DNA of 64,000 bases. It comes from Heterodera schachtii. Lineage: Eukaryota; Nematoda; Chromadorea; Rhabditida; Heteroderidae. The position numbers were made by a program, and so were the translations under genes. The notes below the pieces were generated by a model. The model had not been told where the DNA came from. It did no database searches and saw nothing but the letters and a program-made list of their open reading frames with translations. Location of the stretch: contig SIJG01000003.1 in assembly GCA_023374025.1 (NCBI GenBank), forward strand, positions 310,001-374,000, written 5' to 3'. Below, in pieces: positions 46,754 to 59,200 of the stretch (position 1 is the stretch's first letter; every line of letters starts with the position of its first letter).

Positions 46754-49700
46754 TAGCAGAGCAGCAACAGCAGAGGAAAATAGGAGGAGAGAAAGGGGGA
46801 GGGGGGGGGGGGGGGGAGAAGCAAAGAAAACAAATGGAAAATGGACACAAAAAAGGGGGAGAGGGGGGGGGAAAGGGAAGTGTTGTTTTTGTTGTTTTGT
46901 TAAGAGAAGAGAAGGAGGAGGAGGAGGAGTAAGAGAACAGTTGTTGGTTGATCAAGCAGAGCCAAAGAGGAGAAAGAAGAAGAGAGTTATTATTTATTAT
47001 CACTGATCAGCGGAAGAGAAGAGCAAGTGCAATTGAGGGAGAGCTTAAAGTGATCAAAAGTCGTCAAATTGGAAGAGAGAACGGAGCGATGGGACAATTC
47101 ACATGGAAAGAAAGACAATGGGAAGGACACAAAAGGGAGGCAAAGGGAAGGGGGAAAAGGGGGAGAGAGAGAGGGACAAAAAGAGGGAAAGACACAAAAG
47201 GAGGGACACAATTCAAATAAAAAATGAAAAGTGCTTCCTTTTTTGTTTGGCTTTTTGGCCTTTAGTTTTTAGCAAAAAAAGGCAAAGGGAAATTCCCTCA
47301 TTTAAAAAAAAACGTATAAACAAATGTTTTGTTTGAATGGCACGGAATGGCCGGAACGAAAACGAAGGGACGGAGGACACTTTCGGGAAAGGAGCCAATT
47401 GGGGGATGGGATTTGGGGAATTCGCAGGCGGATGTGCTGCTTTTTGGGCAGAAAAATGGCGAAATTGGGGATATTTGTTGGGAATGCAATTTGAAATGAC
47501 CCCCGAGGGGACATTTTGTGCATTTTGTGTCTCCCGTCCCGTCCAAATTAGTTATTGAGGACCAAAACTGATTTTTGCTTGCGGCGAATGGTGGCGGGGG
47601 GGGGGGGGAGGGTACGAATTGTGAAAGTGAAAATTGGGGGGGGGGGAGAATGTCGAAATTAAAATGGAGGGAAGCAAAATTGTCTAAAAATAAATTAATT
47701 TCGTTAGTCAGAAATTTTAATTTGCGCCAATTGTAAAAAATGGAAATTCAAATGAATTTTAAATTATAATTCCAAAAAAACTGTCAGTAATATCGTATTA
47801 ATTAATAAATTAATTATTGTTTTTGGAGTGATTGTAAATTGTGGTCCGAATTCGCCTCATTTATTTTTATGAACACAGCGAAAGATAATAAAACGGACGG
47901 AGAAAAGACCAAAGGGCGATTAATGAGCTTTGCCAATAATTGAATAACTGCAAAAGTTGCATGTTTTGTTCTGCGGGTGGTCCGTTGGACACAGAAACGA
48001 TTTGAGGGGAAGGGAAGGGCGGCGGAGATCAAAGGGAGCGATTTGAGCGGAGGGCGAAAGGGGCGGAGAGAGAGGGCGACGACACCCTCGCCCACCCCGC
48101 ACCCCCCAAAGATCAAATTTGCTGATTATGATCACCTTTAGGGGGAAGGGATTGAATGGGATGGTCAACAGGGAGGAACGATCAAAATCTGACAGCAAAT
48201 AATGAAAAGGGGAAAGAATTAATACAAAAAGGGCCGTCCTTCTCCATTTGGCGGGGAAGGCGATGGAAGGGAGCGGGGTGAGAGAGAGGGGAAGAACGGG
48301 GAGGGAGGAAAGGGAGAGAAAAGGGGGAAGGGGAAACGGAGAGAGGGAGAGGAGGAAAGGGATGAGAGGAGAGAGAGGGGAAGAGAAGAGGGGAGGGAGA
48401 GGGAGGGAAAGAGAGAAAGGGAAGGGAGGGTAGAGAAAAAAGGGAGGGAGGGGAAGAGAGAAAAGGGATGGAGAGAGAAGTGGAGAGAAAAGGGGGAAGA
48501 GGAACGGAGAGAGGGAGAGGGAGGGGAGAGAGAGGAGTGAGGGGGGGGGGGGGAGGGGGAAGTGAAGGGGGGCGGGGGAGTCAAACACTTCGTGCGCAAA
48601 GTGCAAATGATACGCATCATCACCAAATATTTCATCCGTTTCACACCCTCCGCCACTTGCTAGTGCTGTGTTTGGTTGTGCGGGATCAATCGCAACTTCC
48701 GAGCGTCGGTCACTCTCGAGGGATCGTTTGCTTGCTTTTACGATGCGGAAGGAAGCGCTCGCATTATCTGCAACAGACAGCAGATGAAAAGGGAGGGAGG
48801 GCGGAGGACACTGATTTCTGCTGGTGATGAGACGGACGAGGGGAGGGGGAAGAAAGGGGGGAGGAACAACTGTCACGGACGGACGGACAACCCTCGGAAA
48901 CACAATCAATCTCACTGCTCGCCAAGTCCGCTCTTCTCCCCCCCTCCCCTTCCTTTCCTCGGCTTCTTCCTCCCCCCCCCCCCTCATTTACCCTCACTCA
49001 TCCATTAAGGGGTCCAAATGTTGACCATCAGCAGCAGAAAGTTGGGAAAATATGAATAAAGGGAGAGATGCTGAGGAACAAAAAACAGAGAATTAGTGGG
49101 GACAATTAAAGAGAAGAAGGGACAAAAGCCAAAAAGAGAAGCGTGAAGAAAAAGGCAATTGATGAGAGAGAGAGAGAGAATTTGGAAGTGAGTGATATGC
49201 AGTGATAGCAGCTGATAAGAGGAGGAAATTCAGAAGTGAGGGGGGGGGGCAAAAATTATCTCTCGAGTGAAATGAAATGATCAGAAGAGAAGCGGAAAGT
49301 GTGGGGGGGGGGGAGGGAGGGGAGGGCGGGGGGTGAAAGCGAGGGGGAGGGAGGGAGAGACGAAGGGAGGGGGTCATCTCATCCATCAGCGGAAGAGTGA
49401 AATCCGAGAGCTGATTGTGAGACGGGGAACTGAAACAAATCGAGAACGGAAAATGATCTGAAACCCGAGCATACAGACAACGCACTCATTTGGTGTAAGT
49501 AATGTTACCAAATTTAAACAAATTGAGGCCCTAAGTCAGAGTCTCTTTTTTGAGCAAAAAACAGTTTTATAATTTTTATTATTATGGTACAACAAAAAAC
49601 ATTATTCTAAACGGGGGCCTTTTTCCTAAACAAAAAATGTGTGTCCAATCAACGATTTTCAAAAACAACTGCTGATAATCTCTAAGTTTTAAGGATGCTT

Positions 49701-50446
49701 TCTTCAAAGGCAATGCCAATAAATGTAAATTATCACCCAAATGCTTTCAATTAGTCTAAAAGGTCTCATTAAGGGGTCAACTTTTGCTAATTGCGTTGAA
49801 CGGTGTCATGGCAATTAATAATTACATTAATTGTTTTGATTAAAATTGTGCGAAAAGCCATTGACCCGCGCTGCCCTCCCCGCCCCAATTTCTGTTTCAT
49901 TTCACACACAAAAGTCCCAATGACCCGTTCCTTTCACCGTCCTTCTTCTACTTCATCCATTGTCGAGTCGACCTGTGCTAATCGGATGGGCAAATAGCGC
50001 AACAATCCGTCGAGCATTGCCCCCCCCCCCCCTCGTATTATTTTATTATCCATCATTTATTAATGACCCCCCCCCCCACTTCATCATCATTATGTTTGTT
50101 TTTGTCTTAACACAGCCTCCAAACTCACAATAACCCGCATTCATTCATTGTCCTAACTTCGCTAAATGAATTTGAAGGACCACAGAAAATAGTTAAGCCA
50201 ATGAGAAAATAAAGAAAGTGCGGAATCGAATTACTCCGCCAGTAACACACAAAACTTAAGGGATGGATACCGTAACATTTGTACAAAAACCCACTCATCG
50301 GTACAAAAATTGGGGTGAATTGAAGTAGGTAAATGGAATTGAACAGAACAATTGCAGTGCCATCTCAGATAAAATTCTTTCAAAATATTCACCAAAGCAT
50401 TCAATTGGCACTTCTCTGGGCAAAATGATGGGATGGATCAATCAGT
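46754..50446. other. Gene-poor region between the FGF and homeobox genes
   Basis: About 3.7 kb. Poly-G runs at 46800, 47597, 47640, 48545, 49240 and 49305; purine-rich stretches at 46860-47200 and 48280-48540. The stretch at 48580-48790 has a more balanced composition and open frames on both strands, but I recognise nothing in it. FGF and homeobox regulatory sequence may be here. Confidence 0.5.
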
Positions 50447-52048
50447 TCATTCACTCGTTTCATTCGTTTTGTTTTGCGCCGTTTCCTTCCGTTTTGTGCC
50501 GCGTTCGCTTTCTTCTTCGGCACCTCTTTTCGATGGCATCATCTCCCCGTTGTCCAACTGCAAATTGTCCCAAAATGCAACTTTTTTGTGCAACTCAAAC
50601 CAAGTCTCTCACCCTTTTGCTTTTAGTCCGTCTGTTCTGGAACCAAACCTTCACCTGAACAAATGAAATTCAATTTTGTTTCTTCCCATAAATTCGCTCA
50701 TTCCGTCGTATTTTTGCGGCCAAAAGATGGCATTTCATTTAATGTTTTGGAAACGAAAGCGGGCTCAATTACTGACAATGAATGAGCTCATAAGAGCCAT
50801 TAAGGTAACACAAACATTTGCATTTATTAGTCCCCAAAATGTCCGTGCCGTCCGTTTCCTTTACTTAGCCACCGAAACTGAATCTGTGCGGGCCAATTTG
50901 GCGCAGTGTGTGCATATTTTGTTTGTGTGCCGCCCGGCAGAGCACTAATTGAGCCCATTTTCGTCACTCCATTGCCCAAATGATAGTGCCGCTGGGAATG
51001 GCACGCACATACAGCAAATATCATTACCATAGTAAATAGGTAATTAAATTGTGCCGACATTGGAAGGAAACGGTGGAAATGAAACGGAATGAAACATTGG
51101 GTCGAATTTCACTTTTGTAAGGAAACAAAACAATGCCATTTAAGAAACGATAAATGCCAAAGTTTGCAATTAATTCATTTTGCCTATCCCTTTTTTTCAC
51201 CTGCGTTTCGGACAGTGCCAATTGTTTGGCCAACACTTTCCGCTCACTTCCCACCAAATATTGACTTCCATTGAATGCCTGCTCGAGCTTGACGAGTTGA
51301 GACGGACTGAACGCAGTGCTAAAGAAGAAAGGAAAGGCATTCAATGAAACAGCTAAAAGCAAAAACATACCGAATTCGTTTGGCCTTTTGCATTTGTTGA
51401 AAAAGTGGGAAGGCATTGCCATTGCCAAGAGCAATCGCTGAAAGGCGAATAAAATTAAATGAAGAAAAAAAAATTTTTTTTTTTCGATTTTGGGCCTATT
51501 TCTCAAAATTTTAAAAGATAACAACGGTTGGGGGCATAAATGCAATAATTGAAAGCAAAATCCCAAAACCGAAAAGTACCGTCGAAAAGTCAAAAACATA
51601 AAATAAATTACGCACCCACCCGAAAGAAAAGACTCACACGGATTCAGAAAGATGGAATTCGCAGCATCCGTTGGCGAAATTTGCTCCGGCGAATCGGCAT
51701 TCACCGTTTTCATCGTCGTCATTTTGGCATCGTCGCCCGCAATCATCCGAATGCACTGCAAAGCCCAGCGGGAAATGACCAGCGAAGTGTCGTCGTCGCC
51801 CGCCCGGGGACCGAATTCGGTGTCAACGGAATCGAATGGACGCATTTCGAAACAGGAACTTCCCTCGTCAGTGAGACAGCCATGGCAAGACGAAGCGGAA
51901 ACGACGGAGGGACGAAAGGAATTGTGGCACTAATTGGGAGGGATTTACAAAAATGGAATGAAATGGCAAAATGAATGACTTTGGAAGTGCCGCTGTTCCC
52001 TTCTCCGCTGGAAAGGATACTGTCCACACTGAAATTCGCAAAAGGCAT
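50447..52048 (-). CDS. Homeodomain transcription factor, EMX (empty spiracles/CEH-2) class
   Basis: Six exons: 51980-52048, 51638-51863, 51371-51437, 51201-51318, 50613-50654, 50447-50557; 633 bases, 210 residues, phases consistent. The N-terminus reads [14 protein letters not shown], where FSVDSIL is an eh1-type Groucho-binding motif. The homeodomain starts [20 protein letters not shown], continues [20 protein letters not shown] and ends [18 protein letters not shown]. It is split by two introns, one just before helix 3. [11 protein letters not shown] and YxVGxERKxLA are most like EMX proteins; helix 1-2 is more diverged than in vertebrate EMX. The short C-terminal tail is charged. EMX assignment is by remembered consensus only; NOT or VAX class is less likely. 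Confidence 0.85.
51470..51585. mobile_element. Degenerate copy of the 54.9 kb transposon family
   Basis: Intronic sequence of the homeobox gene resembles the element at 54852-55077: CTCAAAATTTTAAAA near the left, GGGGGCATAAATGCA in the middle, and CAAAACCGAAAAGTACC at the right end. The left tip is decayed into poly-T. No target duplication can be recognised. Confidence 0.5.
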
Positions 52049-52707
52049 TCTGTGCAGCAAATAGAGAAAACTTATAAAATCGTTGAGAGAAGGTGCTGGC
52101 TGAAAATAAATAGCACAAAAACATTTGTAAGTGTAAGCAAATAATTAACTTTGGGGGGTAAAAGGCAATTAGCCAAATGGACTTTGAAATAAAAAGAATT
52201 CATGTTTTTATTAGGCAACAATTAGTAACTAATTACTAATTAGTTACAAAATAAAGATGATGACTGATGAGCTATAAAATACCTTTTTTCAGTTTGCTAA
52301 TTATTAACAATTTTTAGGATTTGGTATTTATGCATTAATTAGTTAATTATACAGAGTAATGAAAGGCATTAATTGTCCTTAGCAATTGACTAATTCAAAT
52401 CCCTAAACGCACGCACAGACAGAGAAAACCAAACAAACACAAGAACAAATCGAGAACAGCAGCAGAAATACAGAAGGATAAAGACCAATTAGAAGGGGGG
52501 GGGGGAGAAATCCAACCCCAACAGCAGCAGGGGGCGGGTCCAACCAGCGCAAAGGTAACGAACCAATGGTAAATGTTTGGTCTTGTCAAAAAAATAATTT
52601 AATTATTAAACATTTGTTTTTCTATTCATATGTATTTATCTTGAAATTCAAAAATCTTCGGAATATTGGTCTGACAAAAATAAAAATCAAGGGCAAGAAT
52701 AATCTTC
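52049..52707. other. Upstream region of the homeobox gene
   Basis: AT-rich, with TTAGTAACTAATTACTAATTAGTTAC-like repeats near 52220-52250, which contain several TAAT homeodomain-core sequences. No gene seen; autoregulation would be speculation. Confidence 0.5.
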
Positions 52708-54722
52708 TCAATTGAAAAAGGGGACATTCGTATAACTCTGCAACGGGTGGCGATGTTGTTCAATGTTTGGCAATTCGATGGCATTATTGTGCTAAAACAG
52801 ATGAGTAATTAATTAATTAATTTAAAGTAATAAAAAGTGTCATTCTCACTTCTTCGTTCTTCACACCTGAAGTTTGAATTTAACTGTTTAAATTTATTTT
52901 TTGTCTCAGATTAACTCACAATGACCACGAGTTTCTTTTTTGTTCAAATTCATTCGAAGCAAAACTGCCAGGAAGACGACGAACAGAATGAGCAGAAGCG
53001 CAATGCTGCCAACCAACGTCATCCGAGGCCAAAAAGTGTTGGTGGAGGCACAAGGATTTCTCACGGATTCTGAATGGATTTATAACTATTCAGAAAATTG
53101 AACCCAGTAAATGACTAATATGCCAATTAATTACTCTTTACGACTCGCGAATTTGATGGTGCAACGACGGCACGTGGCGTATCTAAAAATATGCAAACGA
53201 AATGACATTTAGAGCATCACAACGGATGAAGTCGTTGAATTCAGAATTCGACTCATCACCAAGGACAACGTGTTCGGAAGGGGAAGAAAAAGGGCAAAAT
53301 TTAAAGGGAAATATGTGGGCGGAAGGAGCCATGCCGTAACTTATTTATTTTTTAATAAAATTATTTAAAAAAATACATAGCAGTCACCAATCAACACCAC
53401 CATTGGCCAAACTCACTGAAATCACCCAAAGTGATTGAGTTGCGTAAATTTGTGTTCGTTTCCGGGTGTTGCACTTCGCAGGAAATCACTGTTTTGCGGT
53501 GGATTTCTCTGAAATTAATTTTCTTACTTTTTAAAATAATTTTTTGTTCATTTACCCCGGTCTGAATGTCAGGCGGGCATAAGTGTACACCGTGCCGTTT
53601 TCCCATTCCTTCCGTCCATATTCATGCTCCGTCGCCTTTTTGCCGTTCACGAATAAATTCATGCTAACCTTTAGAAGAAAAAAAACATAACATATTTTTT
53701 AATTTTATAAAAATGAACAGCTGAATTTGTTTATTTTTAGCTTTAGTTTATGCATTTTGATTTTTTCCCCGTAAATTTTGCCTCCGGCTTCGCTCGGTCA
53801 TTCACGCAAGTGATGTTCAACGGAATGCCTTCGTTGACCGCGATGGTCGAGCCGGATTGGTAATGTTGGAAGCGAACGCCGGACGGAGGCACTGTGGAAA
53901 TAATATTTGGATATCAACAGAATAATATAAACGAACCCAAAACGGTGATAAAGGCATTGGCACGAAAGGATTTGCCGCCCGGCTTCAGCAGTTGGCATTG
54001 GAATTGTCCCTCGTCATCCAACGACACATTTCGAATGTGCAAATGCAATTCGGTGGGGTTATCTTTGGAGAAACTGCAAAAAAGGATAAGACACAACATA
54101 AAGCATTATTAATTCAAAAATTTCGGTATAATTTCATCTCAATAAAAATTAGACAAGAAATAAAATCAATTTTTAAAATTCGAATTCGGGGATCAGAATT
54201 GTTAAAAATGGATGTCATATTTTCTGCTTGGCGACTTCGAATACAAATAGAAAATGTTTTCTTTTTTTCAGAAAAAAGTTTGATACCATCATTACCAACA
54301 GTTTCCATAATCACAATAAACTCGCCTGTATCTGCCTGAATATCCGGGAATATGATTGGAGTACTCTCTTTTGTTCAGAATAATGCCTCGGTTTGTCCTC
54401 CACTGCACATGGAACTTAAAATTTTCGCCGTGGTGGGCAATTGAGCAGCGCAGTAACAGATCAGAGCCTGGGACAAATGGGCATGAAAAATGTAAGATTT
54501 GTCTATAAAAATGGAGTTAATGGGATTCCTAATATATAGTTAAATAAAAAACGTACCAATAATGACGGATTGGTTCGTCGGGTGCTCCTTGAAAGGCAAA
54601 TTTTCGACAACAACGGCATTTGTCCAAAACAATGATGAGAGGAGAAAAAACAGTGAAAAATGGAGAAAAAAGCCAACATGACTGGCAAAATTTTGTGAAA
54701 ATGGCTTCAAAGGAATTGCCAT
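52708..54722 (-). CDS. Two-immunoglobulin-domain type I membrane protein
   Basis: Predicted cell-surface adhesion protein. It starts [20 protein letters not shown] with a hydrophobic signal segment ([12 protein letters not shown]). First Ig domain: [20 protein letters not shown] ... IPGYSGRY, then [20 protein letters not shown], with the paired cysteines and the D-x-G-x-x-x-C motif. Second Ig domain: [20 protein letters not shown] ... [25 protein letters not shown] transmembrane segment ([17 protein letters not shown]) at about 52960-53020 is followed by a short cytoplasmic tail ending SYTNVPFFN. The first domain resembles Neph/Kirre (SYG-1) first domains, but only two Ig domains are present, so the family is uncertain. 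At least eight small exons; I did not fix every boundary. Confidence 0.75.
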
Positions 54723-54851
54723 TTGACCTTAAAGAAAGTAGTGAGGAATTGTGCCACAAATTAATGTGAATTGCCCGATCACCCTGAGAGTGATCCGATC
54801 AAGTCGGTGTAAAAGAATTTTTTGATAAGATAAGCATGAATTGATCAGATT

Positions 54852-55077
54852 GGTACTTTCCTGTTTTGGGGCCGCACCCTAAAATTTTAAATAATAAACA
54901 AAAGAGCGCGCAAAATAAACAAGGCGCGCATAACAATAATGAGGGGGCATAAATGCAGCAATTTGAGACAAAATTTCGTCAAATGGATCAGCTCCTCGGT
55001 GTTTGCAATCTTCACGCCAGAGAAATTCACACAAATTTTTAAAATTTTTGGGTGCGGCCCCAAAACAGGAAAGTACC
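54852..55077. mobile_element. Short non-autonomous transposon, perfect 8-bp target duplication
   Basis: Terminal inverted repeats of about 38 bases: GGTACTTTCCTGTTTTGGGG at the left, its exact complement at the right, continuing through CCGCACCC and AAATTTTAAA. The flanks are a perfect direct repeat ATCAGATT (54844-54851 and 55078-55085). 226 bases, no coding capacity. It lies about 130 bases upstream of the Ig-protein start codon and about 90 bases from a second element. Confidence 0.92.
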
Positions 55078-55164
55078 ATCAGATTTTCCGTTATTTTGGT
55101 ATCCTTCCAGGCCTGGTTACTTTTTCAACATTCCGGTCTCTATTACATCACTAAATAAAGAAAC

Positions 55165-55614
55165 GGTACTTATACAGTTTAGGCCACATGAATTTATTTT
55201 ATTTTTTTTGTTAAAAGACATAAAAATGCAACCAAGGCGTTTTGGGGGTCGCTGATCACGAATATGACATCCATTTCGACCAATTTCGAACCCCGGACCC
55301 GAATTCGAACAAGTATAAAATTCCTTTTTCACCTAAGTCCACCTTTATTGTCCAAAATCGGTTCAAATGCATGGAATGGCCATGAATCTCTATTTTCTAT
55401 TCCATTCAGTGTATTCGAATCGATTTTGGACAATAAAGGTGGATTTTGGTGAAAATTAATTTCGGACTTTTTGTTCGAATCCGGGTTTGGGATTCAAATT
55501 GGGTCGAAATGGATGTCATATTCGTGATCAGCGACCCCAAAATCTCCTGGTTTCATTTTTATGTTTTTTCACTCAAAAAAAATTAATTCATGTGGCCTAA
55601 ACTGTATAAGTACC
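55165..55614. mobile_element. Non-autonomous transposon, perfect 8-bp target duplication
   Basis: Terminal repeats GGTACTTATACAGTTTAGGC and the exact complement at the right end, followed inward by CACATGAATT and a second inverted pair around GTCGCTGATCACGAATATGA. The flanks are a perfect AAAGAAAC direct repeat (55157-55164 and 55615-55622). The 450-base body is mostly palindromic around 55400 (GGTGGACTT/AAGGTGGATTTT-type arms, ATTGTCCAAAATCG both ways). Interior sequence is shared with the proteasome-intron element at 15307-15663; the GGTACTT tip is shared with the element at 54852-55077. Confidence 0.92.
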
Positions 55615-55622
55615 AAAGAAAC

Positions 55623-56230
55623 AGAATCCAGTGCAGCACAAGAATCATTCGTAGCATTTGCGTGCCTGGATTACGCCAGTCAGAATTTTGCCATCAATTA
55701 GTTAAGCTAACTACAAATGTCAGAAAATTTGTGAATTCAAATGACATTTCAAAAATTTAAACAAATGCAAAAAATATTATTTTAAAATGTCCTGTGAATC
55801 AAACATTTTTCGGACCTCTTTTCATTAATTAATTTTTCTTGTGGAATATATTTAAATGAGTGGATTTATTTACACAAAAATGTACCAATTTAAAACGGGT
55901 GTTAATTTTTCAAAAGTTTTTTAAAAGAAACAAGATCCGGCAATCCGTTAGTGCCGATTGAGATTGATCTTTTGTTTAGAAATTCAAAAAATTAAAACAT
56001 CAAAAAATTTTGGCGAAATGCTCTGCCAAAAATTTTAGAATGCCAAAAATTAATTTTTGCTTTACGAGTTAAGGTCAGCCCAGCACGGCAGATTTGAAAA
56101 ATCCGATCTCTAAGAAAAACTCCAAAAATATGCAAACATATAAATAACCAACTTTTGTTGGCAATCACAAAAAAATTTCCACTTATTATTTGTGATATTT
56201 ATTTGAATTTAAATTTTACTATTTAGCACA
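55623..56230. other. Upstream region of the CWF19L2 gene
   Basis: AT-rich, about 600 bases. No open frame or structured element seen. The sequence CTATTTAG shortly before the start codon at 56231 could be a splice acceptor for a leader. Confidence 0.5.
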
Positions 56231-59200
56231 ATGCATCGCTCGTATTTAATGCGAAGACCGAATGACGAAGATGCCAGTTATGATTATGGAGAACAGGATC
56301 TCGTTCGAGCCAAACCCATCGATGCTCGGTTTTCGAGAAATTTGGGTCCAACATATACGGGAGGAAAGGATTTCGTTCGTGCAAGCGAACATTCGCAAAA
56401 ACAATTTTATGGCAGTCAAATGGTTGTGGGAGGTGAGAGCCAACAGCACAATGAGGAATTTGGAGAAGGAACTTCAAAAGAGGCGGACGACAAAAGCAGC
56501 CGACCGATGACCCACGACGAACGGAACAAAATCAGCGCCAGCATTTTGAAGGCGGAACTTCGAGGAGACATTGTAACGGAAAATAATAAATTTTTGAATC
56601 CTCGGAAACAAAGCAAATTTTAGGAGCGCGTCAAAAAATTGAAAAGAAAACTCGAGGAAGGCATTGTGGAAATGAAATGGAGGAAATGGGAAGGACGAAC
56701 AGGGAGAAGGAAGAGAACGGAGGAGAGAAGTACTATTGCTTAGCATGGACAAACGGAGCGGGGTGGTGATGCCGGCCAAAGGACCGCAAAAGGTAAGCGA
56801 AGCAATCGGTTGGGAGAGTATAATCAGGGACGAAGGGGGGTAAATGTACAAGAAATTTTAGGGGAAAAAATGTTTTAAGGATTAGTTTCCGTGGTGTTGA
56901 AGGCAGCTGTTGACGAAAAAATGAGATAATATACTGGAATTATAAGAAATAATCGAATGCTTCATTCTATTTAAAGAATCGCAATGAGCCCTCAGAGAAA
57001 CGACGGATTGGGACCGTTGACGAGGAATTCGGCAAACACATGGAACTCAGCCAAATGGTCGCAGAAGAGAAGACAACCACGGCGGAGCAACAAATTGCAA
57101 TGTTTAACCGTTCTGCAAAGGTAAATTGCCAAATGTATAAAAAATATTATAAATATTTTAATATCAGTTAATTTAAAATTAAAAAGATTTTCGTTGAAAT
57201 TCGGTTTATGGCAAAGCGAAGTTCATGCAAATTTCATTTCTTTCCTTTCTGTTAATGTTTTCATGATCTATAGGTTTGTTCCGATAGTAAAACTGATGAA
57301 GATTGGGTTGTGGACGACAACATGATGAGTCATCCCAAAAAGCGGCGTCACGAAGAGAAGGAAATAGTCAGGAAGAAGCGCAACATGGTGGAAGGTGGGT
57401 AAATGTAAACCGAGAATTTGAAAATTTGCTAAATTTCGAATTTTAATATTTTTCGAAGATTATAATGAATTAAAAATGAGTAAAACTAATTCAAATGACA
57501 CAAATAAGGTTTTTGCGAAATTATCTCTAAAATGGGTCAAAACTACTGGCCAAAAAATAATACAAATGAATTGGCAGCATGATTAGTATCATTAAAATAA
57601 ATATTTCCTCATCAAATCATTGGGTTCCTCATTTGTCAATTTCTGAACCGCTCTTTGAGTTCTTGGATTCTTTCCGCAAGTCTTTTGAGGATCAGTGAAT
57701 TTAATTGTGCTGTCGGCGGTTCCGTTGCCTTTTCCTGCGTTTCCGATTTTTGTGCCGTTTCTTCCTTTGTCTCCGTTTTTCGACCTCCGTTTCCTCGGCC
57801 TTCACTTTGTTCTTCTCTTCTCGGCTGTTTTTCCATTACTTTTTGGCTCCGTTGGTCGTTCATTCTCCCTTCACTTTGCCGATTTTCCGCGGTTGTCTTT
57901 TGTCCGTTTTCATTTGTCCCTTTTTCGGTTTGTTTCGCTGTCGACGACGTGTTTTTGCGTTCGTTACTTTCGTTTCCAATTAGCAATTGCTTGCCCTCCT
58001 TGTCATCAAAAATGAATGGCTGTTTTTCCTCTTCGTTTTCAGCTCGGCAGTGAATTTTTTCATGGTAAGTTGCTTTTTTGAAAGGTCGCATCAGTCGTGG
58101 GTTGTCATATTGGCCTTCGACCAACAGTTCACAGAAACCGACTTCGGGATTCTGAATTGTTAAAATGTTTTTGATGGGACACATCGGAACAACTGACTTT
58201 TCCTTCGATCGATTCAAAGAAATTCACAGCTTTGCACTTTGAAGTTTCCAAGCAAAACTGCAGACATTGTGAATGCTCTTGAACAAATTTGGTTGCAATC
58301 ATTTCCCCAAAGTACACAAACTCGGGGATGGCCACACTTTCAAGCCCAAATGGACAATCTGCAATAGAATATTCTTTTCCCTTTTCATGATATCCTAAAT
58401 GAACAATGCCTGGTTCGTCGTATACGATGTCATAAAACGGAGGAAATTTCGGAGGATTCATATGGGCTCTGAGGTCTCCGAACCATTCTGTTGTACAGAA
58501 AACAAAGCCAATTGAAGCTAACACGTTAAGCAGAATGTAAAATTGGGTGTAGAAATGGTTGAGAATCATTTCTCTGTTCGTTAAAGGAATAGACTGTTCA
58601 CTTGATATAAATTAATCATAAAATAGAAATGAAAGGGCTGAAGTGTTGGAAAATGTAATTGAAATTTAAACATTAGGGAGGTCTCCAAATAGAATTCGCC
58701 TCGATTGTGGTGCGCTGTGTATTTGTGGGGAGGCTGTCGGTGAATTGTGTCTTCTCCATTTGCCCATCATTTGCGGCTGCCCTCCCCCCAATCGTACTGA
58801 CGTTGCGCGGCTCACGGCTCATCATCCATCGATAAAGTGAATGCGCGCGCGCGCATTTTTCCGATTGAAAATGCTCTTTTTGGACATTCGTACTGCTGAA
58901 ACAACGCAGCAACTTAGGCTAATAAGCAACACTTATTGTTAACAGTGGCGACTTTGAGCTGTCTAATGCGAATAATCGGATTTCTTTAGTGTAAATGTGT
59001 CAAAGGGATATCATTTTGAGCGCCTTTAAATACGACAAAAACGAATTGCGAGAATTTGTTAAAAGAATGGGACGAAGGGGGAGGGGATAAATGAAACAAG
59101 AAAAAATGTGAGTGATTAAGAGAGAGAGAGAGAGAAACAAACCATCGTTCAACTGTTTATTTGAGAAACACGATTACGTCATTAATTTCTTTGCTGTTTG

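Noticed and set aside
47920..48987. A 355-residue minus frame rich in Pro/Ser/Leu
   Set aside because: Composition follows the purine-rich + strand; no domain, no supporting exon structure.
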